Origin: Cephalopachus bancanus
Lineage: Eukaryota; Chordata; Mammalia; Primates; Tarsiidae
DNA length: 64,000 nucleotides
NCBI GenBank assembly: GCA_027257055.1
Contig: JAPVLO010000161.1
Coordinates: forward strand, 5,348,501 to 5,412,500
Reading direction: 5' to 3'
Shown here: positions 31,966 through 44,002 of the stretch, piece by piece
How the letters are laid out: each line of letters starts with the position of its first letter
Position numbering within the stretch: the stretch's first letter is position 1
The notes under the pieces: model-generated
Told to the model about the DNA's origin: nothing
What the model saw: only the letters and a program-made list of their open reading frames with translations
Database searches by the model: none
Translations under genes and position numbers: made by a program

Positions 31966-33618
31966 AACTCACTCTCTTCCTGTGGTGTGGAAGAGTAACC
32001 CTAAAGCCTGGACTATACGAGCCATTTTCCAGAAATGGTTTTTCAAAAACTTTATCCCAGAGGTAGAGACATATTGCTTGGGGAAGGACATCCACATTCA
32101 ACATTCTTTTGCTGCTCAATGCTCTGGGCCAACCCCCAATTCATGGACCATTTTCATCCCAACATCAGAGTAGTGCATCTGCCACCAAATAGTACATTGT
32201 TCATCCAACCTATGGACCACGGAGTTGTAGCAACTTTCAAGAAATATGATTGGCCAGGTGTGGTGGCTCAAGTCCATAATCCCAGCACTTTGGGAGGCCG
32301 AGGTGAGAGGGTTGCCTGAGCCCAGGGGTTCGAGACCAGTCTGGGCAACTTGGCGAGACCCGTCTCCACAATATATCCAAAAAATTAGCCAGGTATGGCA
32401 GCACACATCTGTAGTTCTGGATACTTGGAAGGCTGAGGTCGAAGGATCACCTGAGCCCAGCAGATTGATGCTGGGGTGGCCCTGAGCGTGCCACTGCACT
32501 CCAGTCTGGGCGACAGAGTGAGACTCTGACTCAAAAAAAAAAAAAAGAAAAGAAAAAAAGGAATATGATTTATGTTGAACTTTTCATCAGGCAATAAAGA
32601 CAAGTGATGAATTAAGAACAACCTTGAGGCAATTTTGGAAGATGTATAACATCTACAAGGCCATAAAAGACACTGACTTTGTTTGGCGGGCAGTTATGGT
32701 TATCACCATGAACGGGGTTTGGAAAAAGCTTTGCCCACAGTTTGTTCATGATTTTCATGGATTTGAGAAGGTGAATGGGGAGACCAAAGAGGTCTTCAGC
32801 GACTCAGTGACCCTCAGTGGAAGCTGGAGCTAGTCTGCAAGAGGACAACTTTAATGAACTTTTTGCTGTGCAACAAGAGGCAGAGCTTACTAGTGAAGAC
32901 CAGATGAATTGGAGGCCCAGAGAAAGTACAAAGAGAGAAGATAAGAAGAAGAAGAAGTAAGTGAAGAACTGAAGAGATTCATGATGCAGGAAAGGACAAG
33001 GGTATTTTCTTTACCTGAGGAGTCAGTTAGTTTTTGAGGCACAGGACCCGAGCATAGAACAGCACACGAAGCTTGCAGCAGCTGTTCAGAATGCAATCCA
33101 GTGCTACCGTGTAATCTATGATGAGAAAAACAGAGCTACTACCCAGACATCACTGAATCATTTTTTTTCCCCTCAAGAGGGTAGATAGACTTGAATCCAG
33201 CAAGGAACCAGAACCTATACCACACGGTCAGGCATGAGTGAAATCGCAGCTTGTCCTCTGGCTTTTATTGCTGATGATCCTTCAGCTCCACCATCTCCCA
33301 CCTCCTCTCCCTCCTCCGGTCAGTAACTCTTCTTGCCTGTTTACTGGATGCCGGCCCCTATGTGCCAGCTGTTGTGCTGTACTACTGTACTTTTCAAGGT
33401 ACTATACTGTGTAATTAAAAATGTTTTCTTTATTTTTTGTGTTTGTTTTTATGTATTATTTGTGTGAAAATTGTGATAAACCTTTTAAAGTACAGTAGTA
33501 TATAGCCAATCATTTTAGTTGGGTACCCAGTCTAACTTAGTTGGACTTATAAACAAATTAAACTTATGAACACACTCTTGGAACAGAACTCATTCGTATT
33601 TAGGGGATTTACTGTACT
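31966..33618 (+). mobile_element. Tigger element, 5' end missing, transposase remnant
   Basis: A second, different pogo-type transposon. The 3' end is 'cgtatttaggggatttactg' followed by TA. The reading text has the DDE-region block ('ccaacctatggaccacggag', a QPMDHG-like motif) at 32,208 and further transposase text to about 32,840. Frames are broken and an Alu sits at 32,252. The 5' terminal repeat is absent. Probably a Tigger3/Tigger4-like family. It lies inside the older antisense L1. Confidence 0.75.
32240..32575 (+). mobile_element. Alu, young subfamily, with TSD
   Basis: A dimer from 'ggccaggtgtggtggctcaag' with an A-rich tail. GAAATATGATT and GGAATATGATT flank it. It interrupts the Tigger transposase remnant. 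Confidence 0.9.
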
Positions 33619-34350
33619 AATTTAATCTCCTTATTAGTTATAGGTTTATCCATAATTTCTATTTCTTTGTGATTCAGTCTTAGTAGGTTTTGAGTTTCTA
33701 GAAACTTGCCATTTCATTTGGTTATTCATCTGTTGATGTAAATATGTTCATTACTATTCTCTTGTAATCCTTTAAAATTAAAATTTGTCCTTAATTTTAT
33801 TTATTTTTTTAGAGACAGGGCCTTGCTATGTTGTTCAGGCTAGAGTGCAGTGGCTATTCACAAGAGTGTAGATATTCCACTACTGATCAGCATGAAAGTT
33901 TTGAACTAATCAGGTTCCTACCTGGGCACGTTCACCCCTCCCAGGAAGTCACCATATAGATGCTGAGTCTAGTGCAGACTCTTGACTGGCATAGCACACC
34001 ACAGCCTGGAACTCCTAGGCTCAAGCAATCCTCCCACTTCAGGCTCCTGAGTAGCTGGGATTTTAGACACATACCATTGTGCCCAGCACTCTTATAATCC
34101 TTTTTACTTCTGTAAAGTCTGTAATAATGTCCCCATTTTAATTTTTTGATTTTAGTTATTTGAGTTTTCTCTCTTTTTTCCTTCATGAACCTAGCCCAAG
34201 ATTTGTCAATTTTGGTGATCTTTAAAAAACCAGCTTTTGGTTTTGATTTTCTCTTTTCTCCTGTTTTCCTATTCTTTATTTTTTCTGTGTCCACTCTACT
34301 CTTTATTACCTACATTTTGTTAGCTTTGGTTTAATTTGTTCTTCTAGTTC
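33619..34350 (-). mobile_element. Older L1 ORF2, continuation, antisense
   Basis: 'tccataatttctatttctttg', then after the 7SL copy 'accagcttttggttttgatttt' and 'gttagctttggtttaatttg' are reverse ORF2 text in the expected order. It stops at 'cttctagttc', where the long L1 block begins. Confidence 0.75.
33759..34103 (-). pseudogene. 7SL (SRP) RNA retropseudogene
   Basis: Not an Alu: between the two Alu-like ends lies the SRP S-domain. On the minus strand the CCACTACTGATCAGCATG text (33,877-33,894) reads as the 7SL word GCTGATCAGTAGTGG. 'aggaagtcaccatatagatgctg' and 'ggcacgttcacccctcccagg' are further S-domain parts absent from Alu. CTCTTGTAATCCTTT and CTCTTATAATCCTTT flank it as a 15-bp target duplication, and a T-rich stretch at 33,774-33,811 is the decayed tail. 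It is diverged and has no sign of function. Confidence 0.85.
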
Positions 34351-34500
34351 AGGAAGATGGCAACCGAGTCAGTCATACTATGCGAGTCCCTGTGTTAGTG
34401 AGTGAGTGTATGGAAAGTTTTGCATACGTGCTGGTGAGCAAGTGAGTGTGTGAGTGGCTGACTGAGTCAGGGCTAGGGAGCTAGCGGCCAGGGCTCTCCT

Positions 34501-34794
34501 GGTGCAGTGGCTGGTGCCACAGTGACTGGGCTTGGACCCTAGCAATTCCCAGGGCACAGAAGCTCAGCGCCATTTTCTTTTTTTTTTTAAATCAACAAGA
34601 AGAAGAAAATGCTGGGAGAGACTATCAAAGTGGGGCTCGTGAGAGGATGGCCAGGCCCCTGGTGCAACAGCTGGTGCTGGCAGCTTCTCTACTTCGTCCC
34701 TGGCTCTTCCCAGTTTGCAGAAGCTGAGCACCATTGTTTTTTTTTTTTAATGGACAGAAGTTCTCCTTTGAAAAAGTGGTGGGGAGAAACTATC
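34501..34794 (+). repeat. Tandem duplication in the L1 5' UTR
   Basis: Two diverged units start GGTGCAGTGGCTGGTGC (34,501) and GGTGCAACAGCTGGTGC (34,661). 'aagctcagcgccat' (34,560) matches 'aagctgagcaccat' (34,720), each followed by a T-run, and GAGAGACTATC matches GGAGAAACTATC. Offset is 160-168 bp. Confidence 0.75.
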
Positions 34795-36236
34795 GTCCCA
34801 GGCTTTCCCTCACATTGAAGAGAGACTGCTGGCTCCTGGCTTTGCCTCACCACTTCAGCACCTGGCAAGGCTCTGGCAGGGCCTGCAGAGGGAGTACAGA
34901 GGCAAGTTCCCATGGAAGAGGACAAGAGAGGCACTCCACCACCATCTTGAGGGCGGGGCAGGAAAGTGCTCCAACTTGCCCACCATGGAGCAACAGACCC
35001 TATCTCTGTGACTGGCAGATCAACGCCTCAGGGATTGATTGTGGCCCAGAGGGAATATCGTGAGAGTACAAACATCAGAGGGACCTGAGGAGTGCTGAGT
35101 TCCAGGCACCCCACCCCCTACACGGATCCAGTCGGGGGATAAAGGGTGTGGCCAGAAAAGGACAAGGAAGAACTCCAAAGATATCAGTGGTAAGTCCAGG
35201 GCTAACCCACACCCCCTCCTCCCCAGCAATCCTCTAAACATTAGACCCACACAGCTGGGTCACAACTGAGAGGGACAAACCCACATGGAGCCTGGACTTC
35301 AATCACAATAGGAGAACTACATTCCAGGATAGGCCTGGCTGGGACACACCCGGTGAGAGTAAATACCTGGGGAAAAGACAATCCTGTACCTCCCCAAGGG
35401 AGGAGATCTTCCTGACCACACAAGAGTGGGAGGGGAGGACTGCAGTCTCACCCACCTCCACTGCCCCTCTTCCTTCCCTTCTTTGTTTCCTGAGAAAAGA
35501 GTGAAAGAGGTGGCTCTGCAGGAGAGACCTGATTAGAGAGACAATTACAGAGCCTGAAACAAGAGGGAAGGGGTTTTTTGTTTTGTTGTTTTTAATTTTC
35601 AATTATTTTTAATTAAAAAAAATTGTTTTGACTGTTTGTTAGTTCATCTATCTTTAAAATATTTTTCTCTTGTGCATGAATATGTATGTGAGGATTTGAT
35701 CTGCATCCCCCCCTCAATTTTTTTTTTCATTTCTTTTTCTGTTTCTTTCTTTTTTTTATTTCTTGTTTTCTGTTTATGTGTGTGTGTGAATGATTGAGTG
35801 TTCATCTTTCGATTTTGTTGTTGTTGGTTTTTGCTCTTTTGTTCTTCTGGGGGTTTTTATATTCATTTTTTATAGTTTAAAGTCTGTGTCAATATATGTG
35901 TGAGGGTTCCACCTGAATCCCTTTTCTTTTTTTTAAATTTTCCTCTAGTCTTTCTGTTTTTCTTCTCTATATACTTTGTGCTAGGCATGTGTGTGTGTGT
36001 TTAGTTTTCTTGGGTTTTTTGTTTTTGTTGTTTTTGTTTGTTTTGTTTCGCTTTGTTGTTGTTCCAGTTTGTTTTGGGGTGTGTGTGTATGTGCTCAATT
36101 TGCTTTTGCATTGGTTTCTGCTTTGCATTGTCATATAGAGTGGTGGTGGGGAGACCATTTTAATTTGAACATTTTAATTTGTAAGTAGTCTCTGATTCCT
36201 AATGCCCCATCCCCTACTTTATTCGAATTTCAGCAA

Positions 36237-37620
36237 TGACAAGAGACAGCAAAGCTTCGCATCAACTGTCTTATTTCAAAATAAACAAATCCAGAACCTG
36301 ATCAGGGAAGAATAGAGGACTGAGCAAACATCAGAAGGGAAAGCCTCTCCCACTGATACTGAATAACAGAACTAAAGAGAAAAACAAGAGATCTGTCACA
36401 AATGAGGAAGACCTCAGGCAATTTCAAGTGTACCAAAAACAAAACTCCTGAAAAATTAGACCTTGGTGCCCAAACAATGGAAGTCACCAACAACTATCCC
36501 CAGAACATGACAGGGATTAGGGAAGGGTTGGAAAGAGTGAATAAGATTTAAAAAGAGGCCGGGCCTGGTGGCTCAGCCTGTAATCCCAGCACTTTGGGAG
36601 GCCGTGGTGAGTGGATTGCCTGAGCCCGCGGGTTCGAGACCTGCCTGGGCAACTTGGCAAGACCTCATCTCTACAATAAATCAAAAATTAGCTGGGTGTG
36701 GTAGCGCGCGCCTATAGTTCCAGCTACTTGGAAGGCTGAGGCGGAAGGATCGCCAGAGCCCAGCAGGTCAAGGCTGCGGTGGCCGGGAGTGGCCACTGCA
36801 CTCCAGTCTGGGCAACAGAGTGAGACTGCAACTCAAAAAAAAAAAAAAAAAAGATTTAAAAAGATGAGATGCAATACTGAAAGAACTTGTAACAGATTTT
36901 GACAATAAAAGTTTCATCCAGGAAATAAATAACAAGATGACAAGCATGGAAAGCAGAATAATATAGCTGAAGAAAGAATCTCAGAACTTGAAAAGCAGAA
37001 CATGGAATTAACCCAATCTGTAAAAAACATAGAAAGAAGACTCAGAAAGAAAGAGCAAAGTCTATAAGAGATGTGCGATTATATCAAGAGGCCGAACCTA
37101 TGCCTGATTGATATCCCAGAAGAGGAAAGAGAAATGGAGAACAAGTTAGAGCAAGTATTCCAGGAGGTAATCCAAGAAAACTTTCCCCATCTCACCAGAG
37201 ATGTGACCAGCCAAGCACAAGAGATACACAGAACCCCCACAAGACATCAAATGAGAAGAGCAACCCCTAGACACATAGTAATTTGCCTACACAAAATAGG
37301 CACAAAAAAAAAATCCTAAAGGCAGCAAGAGAGAAAGGTCATACTACCTACCAGGGAAAACCAATCCCAATAGCAGCACACCTATCGGCAGAAACACTAC
37401 AAGCAAGGAGGGACTAGAGCATTGTATTCAAAGTCCTCAAAGATAAACAATTCCAACCAAGAATTTCCTATCCAGCCAAGCTCAGCTTCGTCAGTGATGG
37501 AGAATTAAAATCCTTCCCAGACATTCAATCCCTAAGAGATTATGCAGCTTCCAGACCAGCTCTACAGGAGACACTTAAAAAGGTATTAAGCACAAAAGAA
37601 AGAAAAAAAAGAATGACCAC
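36237..37620 (+). pseudogene. L1 ORF1 remnant (RNA-binding ORF1p)
   Basis: ORF1 encodes the trimeric nucleic-acid chaperone of the L1 particle. Here the first frame, from an ATG at 36,237, meets a stop after about 20 codons. A coiled-coil region rich in Glu and Lys follows (36,880-37,060), then the RRM and C-terminal region, with IPEEEREMENK and IQENFPHL-like words, open from 37,071 to 37,319 and then frameshifted. An Alu splits the coiled coil at 36,557. It precedes ORF2 by about 130 bases, the usual arrangement. Confidence 0.8.
36540..36866 (+). mobile_element. Alu, young subfamily, in L1 ORF1, with TSD
   Basis: A full dimer from GGCCGGGCCTGGTGG. AGATTTAAAAAGAG and AGATTTAAAAAGAT flank it. 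Confidence 0.95.
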
Positions 37621-37752
37621 ACACTTCCCAAGGGAAAAACACAGCACAGAATCAACAGAGAATACATCGCAACAAGAAACATGAAAACACACACATACAT
37701 TAACTGCAAAGCCAAAAGAAAACAGGCAAAGAAAAAACTTTATAAGAACCTC

Positions 37753-40700
37753 ATGACAGCAATAAACAATCACATTTCAATAATCAGCCTGAATGTGAAT
37801 GGACCAAATGTACCACTGAAAATACACAGAATGGTAAGCTAGATAAGAAACTATGACCCAATTATTTGCTGCATCCAGGAGACTTATCGTATCACAAAAA
37901 ATGCACACAGACTCAAAGTTAAAGGATGGAAAGAAAACGAGTTTCCAGGCTAATGGATCACAAAAGAAGGCAGGAGTTGCGACCTTAATATCAGACAAAA
38001 CATCCTTTAAGGTATCAAAAATTTAAAAAGATGCAAAAGGACACTACATAATGATAAAAAGTTCAATCCATCAACAAGAAATATCCATCCTAAACATATA
38101 TGCACCCAACACAGGAGCACCAGCATTTATAAAGCAAAATACTAAATACCTACTAAATAAACTAAAAAAAGATATTGACCCTAACACTATTGTAGCAGGG
38201 GACTTGAATACCCCACCGATAGCCCTAGATAGATCATCGAGGCAAAAAATCAACAAAGATTCAGAACTTAAACTTGACTCTCAACCAAATGGACTTAATA
38301 GATACCTGCAGATTATTCCACCCAACAACCACAGAATATACATTCTATTCATCGCCACATGGAATATACTCCAAGATCAGTTTATCCCTTGACCATAAAT
38401 CAAGCATAAACAAATTCCACAAGGTTGAAATCTTGCCATGCACATTCTCAGATCACAGTGGAATAAAAATAAATATCAACACCAACAACATTTCCCCAAA
38501 GCCCACAAGGACATGGATACTAAACAGCATGATGCTGAACAACTATTGGGTCAACAATGAAATCAAAGCAGAAATTAAAAGATTCCTGGAAACAAATGAA
38601 AATGAAGAAACATCTTACCAAAACCTCTGGATGCCATGAAATCAGTTCTAAGAAGGGAATTTATATCTCTACAAGCACACAAGAAAATGGAAAGATCACA
38701 AGGGGAGAGCCTAACAAATCACCTAAGAGAGCTGGAAAGAGAAGCCCACCGAAACCCCAACTTTAGCAGAAGAATCCAAATCATCGAAATAAGGGCTCAA
38801 ATACAGAACATAGAAGACAAAAATATCATAGAAAACATCAACAAAACAAAAAGCTGCTTCTTTGAAAGCATTAACAAGATTGATGGATCCATAGCCAGAA
38901 TGACCAAGAAAAAGAGAGAAAAAGCCCAAATAAACACAATCAGAAATACAAAAGATCAAATCACAACTGACCCCAAAGAAATACAAAAGATCATCAGAGA
39001 TTACTATGTACACCTGTATGGAAACAAACTTGATAACCTAAATGAAATGGAGGACTTTCTGACATCACACAACTTCCTCAGGTTGAAACAAAAAGACATT
39101 GAGACACTAAGTAGACCAATAACAACCCAGGAAATTGACTCAGTCATAAGAAAACTACCTACAAAAAACCCTGAACCGAATGGCTTTTCAACAGAATTCT
39201 TCAAAACATACAAGGAGGAGCCGGGTTCGGTGGCTCAACCTGTAATCTCGCACTTTGAGAGGCTGAGGTGAGTGAATTGCCTGAGTCTGCGGGTTCGAGA
39301 CCCACCTGGGCAACTTGGCGAGACCTCATCTCCACAATAAATCAAAAATTAGCTGGGCGTGGTAGCGCGCACCTATAGTTCCAGCTACTTGGAAGGCTGA
39401 GGCGGAAGGATCTCCAGAGCCCAGCAGGTTGAGGCTGCAATGCCCGGAAGCAGCCACTGCACTCCAGTCTGAGTGACAGAGTGAGACTCCAACTCAAAAG
39501 AAAAAGAAAAAAAAAGAAAACATACAAGGAGGAGCTGATACCAATCTTATTGAAAGTATTCCAGGCAATTGAGAAAGATGGAATTCTCCCCAAATCATTT
39601 TACAAAGCTAACATCACATGGATACCCAAACTGGGTAAAGATCCACCAAAAAAGAACTACAGGCCAATATCCCTTATGAACATAGATGCAAAAATCCTCA
39701 ACAAGATTCTAGCAAATCAGATCCAAAAACACATCTCAAAAATCATCCACCATGACCAAGTAGGCTTCATCCCCAGGATGCAGGGCTGGTTCAACATTCT
39801 GAAGACCACAAATATAATTAAATATATCAACAGATGTAAAAACAAAAATCACATGATTATCTCATTAGATGCAGAAAAAACTTTTGATAAAATCCAGCAT
39901 CCCTTCTTGATAAAAGCCCTCAAACACCTGGGTATAGAAGGAACATACCTCAAAATAGTAAGTGACATCTACAATAAACCCACAGCTAACATATTGTTAA
40001 ATGTACAGAAACTGGAAATATTTCCCCTGAAAACTGGAACAAGAAAAGACTGCCCATTCTCACCCCTCTTGTTCTACATTGTGTTGGAAATCCTAGCTTG
40101 GGCAGTTAGACAAGAGAAGGAAATCAGGGGTATCCAAATAGGAAAAGAGGAAGTCAAGTTATCCCTTGCTGATGATATGATCCTATACCTTGAAAACCCA
40201 AGATAATCTGTCAAAAACCTGCTTGCACTGATAAAGTACTTTGGCAAAGTCTCAGGGTACAAAATAAACATGCGAAAGACAGCTGCATTCCTATATGCCA
40301 ACAACAAGCAGGCAGAGACCCAAATTAGAAGCACAATCCCATTCATAATAGCCACACACAAAAAATGAAATACCTCGGTATCTTCCTAACAAGAGAAGTG
40401 AAAGACCTTTACGATGAGAACTACAAAACACTGCTTAAAGAAACCCAAGAGGACACAAACAAATGGAAAAATATTCCATGCTCATGGATAGGAAGAATCA
40501 ACATTGTTAAAATGTCCATTCTATCAAAAGCAATCTATAGATTCAACAGAATACCCATTAAGTTACCAACATCATTCTTCTCAGACCTGAAAATGACAAT
40601 ACAGAAATTCATATGGACCACAAATAGCCAGAAGAATCCTTAGTAAAAGAAACAAAGCAAGAGGTATCATACTTCCAGACTTCAAACTTAACTATAAGGC

Positions 40701-41884
40701 TATAGTAGTGAAAATAGCCTGGTATTGGTACAAGAACAGGCACATAGACCAATGGTACAGGACAGAGATTCCAGAAGCAAAGCCTGATATCCTCAACCAA
40801 CTCATCTTTGACAAAGCCTCCACCAACAACCACTGGGGAGAGGAGAACCTATTCAGTAAATGGTGCTGGGAAAACTGGCTGATCACATGCAGAAGATTGA
40901 AACAGGATCCCTACCTATCACCACACACAAAAATTAACTCTAAATGGATCAAAGACCTAAATGTAAAACTTCAAACTATAAGAATCTTAGAAAACCCAGG
41001 AGACACCCTTATGGAAATTAGAACTGGCAACCAATTCCTATTCTGAATGCTAAAGGTCAATACCTTAAGAAATAAGATAGACAAGTGGGACCTCATCAAA
41101 CTAACGAGCTTCTGCAAAGCAAAAGAAACCATCAAGAGAGCAAGGAGACAGCCCACAGAATGGGAAAAAATATTTGCCAACACTATATCCGACAAAAGCC
41201 TAACATCTAGGATCTACAAGCAACTCAAACACTCCAAAAGGAAAAAAACAAACAGTCCCATTAAAAGTGGGCAAAAGACATGAACAGACACTTCTCAAAA
41301 GAAGAATACATGGGCAGCCAACAGACACATGTAAAAGTGCTCAGCCTCACTCATCATCGGAGAAATGCACATCAAAACCACACTGAGATACCACCTAACC
41401 CCAGTAAGAATGGTCATCATTAATAAAACAAAAAACAACAGATGCTGGCAAGAATATGGAGAAAAAGGAAGGCTTCTACACTGCTGGTGGGAATGCAAAC
41501 TAGTGCAACCTCTCTGAAAGACAGTATGGCGATTTCTGAAAGAACTAGAAAGTGACCTTCCATATGATCCAGCAATTCCCCTATTTGGAACATACCTGGA
41601 GGAACACAAATCATTCTACAAAAAAGATACCTGCACACGTATGTTTGTTGGAGCTCTATTCACAATAGCAAAAACATGGAACTAACCATATTACCCATTG
41701 AAGCTAGACTGGATAAAAAAAAATTTGGTACATATACACAATGGAATATTATGCAGTCATTAAGAAAGATAACCACATGAACTTCACAGCAACTTGAACG
41801 GATTTGGACTTGATCATACTCAGTGATCTATCACAGAAACAAAGAACAGAGTACCATATGTTCTCACTCATAAGCAGACCTTGA
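37753..41884 (+). pseudogene. L1 ORF2 remnant (endonuclease and reverse transcriptase)
   Basis: ORF2p nicks target DNA and reverse-transcribes L1 RNA. The frame begins MTAINNHISIISLNVNG at 37,753 and meets TAG within 30 codons. Endonuclease words follow: CIQETY, then GDLNTP (38,200) and SDHSG (38,450). The reverse transcriptase (39,535-40,206) keeps a DAEKTFDKI block and SPLLF, and the FADD motif reads LADDM. The usual RQGCP before SPLLF is RKDCP, a change likely to impair it. The Cys-rich C-terminal region decays after 41,300. A young Alu splits it at 39,222. Several stops and frameshifts make it non-functional. Confidence 0.85.
39204..39535 (+). mobile_element. Alu, young subfamily, in L1 ORF2, with TSD
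   Basis: A full dimer. AAAACATACAAGGAGGAG is duplicated exactly (39,204 and 39,517). Confidence 0.95.
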
Positions 41885-42335
41885 ACAATTATAATACTAT
41901 AAGAAAGGGATTGACAGTAGTGGGAAACTGTCAGAGGAGGGAGGTGGGATTGGCAGTTGAGGGAAACTGCTAGGGGAAAGAGGGGCATACCTCATCAGCA
42001 AGGGTACCTGTATAATCAATGTTTGTATACCTAACCCTGAATTGTACCCCACATCTTTATAATTAAAAAAAAACAAAAAGCTCTCCTTGGGCCATGCCTT
42101 AAGAAACAGTGCACTCCATCTTGTGGAGTAGGGGTAAGGGATGGGGAGAAAAATCACACGGCTCTGATTCCTATAATAAGCCCCAGCCTGCATCCTGACT
42201 CTCCAAGAGCATGTGAAAAGGCCTTCAGAGCCCTGACCCTGCCTGATCTAAGCAGCAGCTTCTCAGCTACTTCACAAATACCCCGAGCAGTTTCAAATAT
42301 CTGAACCGTAAACCGCAATCAGTGATGCTACCAGT

Positions 42336-42566
42336 GGGATACCACTCTGTATCCCATGCTGGAGAGCAGTGGTACAGTCATGGCTCACAGCAGCATCAAA
42401 CTTCTGGGCTCAGTGATCTTCCTGCCTCAGCCTCCTGAATAGCTAAGACCAACAGGCATGTGCCACCATGCCCGGCTAAGTTTTACATTTTTTTATTGTA
42501 GAGAAAGGATCTCACCATATTGCCCAGGCTGGTCTGAAACTCATGACCTCAAGTGATCCTTCTAGT
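42336..42566 (-). mobile_element. Alu fragment, antisense, twin of 43,262
   Basis: From 'actctgtatcccatgctgg' to 'cctcaagtgatccttct'. It shares with 43,262-43,500 odd words such as 'cagcagcatcaaacttctgg' and 'gaatagctaagaccaacagg'. Confidence 0.85.
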
Positions 42567-42589
42567 GAACCCAGCTAGTTAATAGCACG

Positions 42590-42800
42590 TTGGAGCCACA
42601 CCAGCAGGGTGTGACTCTCAGTCTAAGCCTGTTATAGGCTGTGTGACTTTGGACAACTTCATTTGTGATTTTTTTCTTCATCTGCAAAATGAGTGTAGAT
42701 ATAATACCTCTTATTGTTCATGTGGAATTATGGGTTATTTCACGTAGTGTGCTTAGAACCATGTCTGGCCTACATTAAGCAACATGACCTGTTATTCTTG
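42590..42800 (+). mobile_element. MIR, sense
   Basis: 'ggctgtgtgactttggacaac', 'ttcttcatctgcaaaatgag' and 'gtgcttagaaccatgtctgg' are the MIR core and 3' end. Confidence 0.8.
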
Positions 42801-43251
42801 TTACTCTAAATATCATATATAAATATATATGCATATACAGACAGGGTCTATAATATTTATTAGGAATAAATGAGTTGATGTGTGCAAAGTGTTCAGATCT
42901 ATTATGGGTGTGGTCCCAGGGATTTAACTGAGAAATCAATAGAAGTCCCAGGGTTTGAAGAGAGACCAAGGCCCCCTGGGTAAATATTTCTGGTGGAGGG
43001 ATTGGTCAAGGGTTATTCAGAGGCTCAGAAAGAAGATGGAAGTTAGGAGTCTCTTGCATTCAAAACGTGACTAAAACTCTCATGCCTAACTTGTTGCTAT
43101 AGATTTATGGCATTATGGGATTTGTTTCTGGGACCTGCTGGGTATTATTAAAGTTTTTTTAAAACTTTCTCTTCTTTCTCTAGATTCTTTAAGGTGTATA
43201 GTTAGGGGATTAGTTTGAGATCTTTCTTCTTATATATTTATTTGTCTACTT

Positions 43252-43552
43252 ATTTGAGATGGGGTCTCACTCTGTATCCCATGCTGGAGTGCAGTGGTAC
43301 AGTCATGGCTCACAGCAGCATCAAACTTCTGGGCTCAGTGATCCTCCTGCCTCAGCCTCCTGAATAGCTAAGACCAACAGGCATGTGCCACCATACCCAC
43401 CATACCCAGCTAAGTTTTATATTTTTTTTTTGTAGAGAAAGGATCTCACCGTGTTGCCCAGGCTGGTCTGAAACTCATGACCTCAAGTGATCCTTCCACC
43501 TTGGACTCCCAAAGTGCTAGAATTACGGGCATGAACCACCTTGACTGCCCCT
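43252..43552 (-). mobile_element. Alu, older dimer, antisense
   Basis: A full reverse dimer, containing a small duplication 'ccataccca' near 43,391-43,408. It is the twin of the piece at 42,336. Confidence 0.85.
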
Positions 43553-43635
43553 GATTTTTTTTTTAATGTCAGCGCTTACAGCTATCAATTCCCTCTGAGC
43601 ACTGCTTTAACTGCATCTCATACATTTTTGTCGTT

Positions 43636-44002
<367 letters not shown>

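Larger units (their letters stand above)
34351..42076 (+). mobile_element. Long L1 element, near full length, broken
   Basis: In order: a GC-richer 5' UTR (34,351-36,230) with a partial internal duplication, ORF1 remnant, ORF2 remnant, a 3' UTR with the 'acctaaccctgaattgtacc' word, and an A-rich end at 42,066-42,076. At about 7.1 kb without its two Alus it is longer than a human L1, mostly in the 5' UTR. The same family supplies the truncated copies at 27,019 and 30,894. The endonuclease and reverse transcriptase regions are recognisable but interrupted by stops, so the copy is dead. Confidence 0.9.
42077..43171 (+). other. Non-L1 segment between L1 3' end and resumed older L1
   Basis: About 1.1 kb that belongs to neither L1. 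It contains an Alu piece (42,336) and a MIR (42,590), the rest unrecognised. Its position inside an interrupted older L1 suggests that it came in with the young L1 (see findings). Confidence 0.5.

Noticed and set aside
38636..40206. Open frames of 211 and 241 codons that could pass as genes
   Set aside because: They are parts of L1 ORF2, separated by an Alu and bounded by frameshifts.
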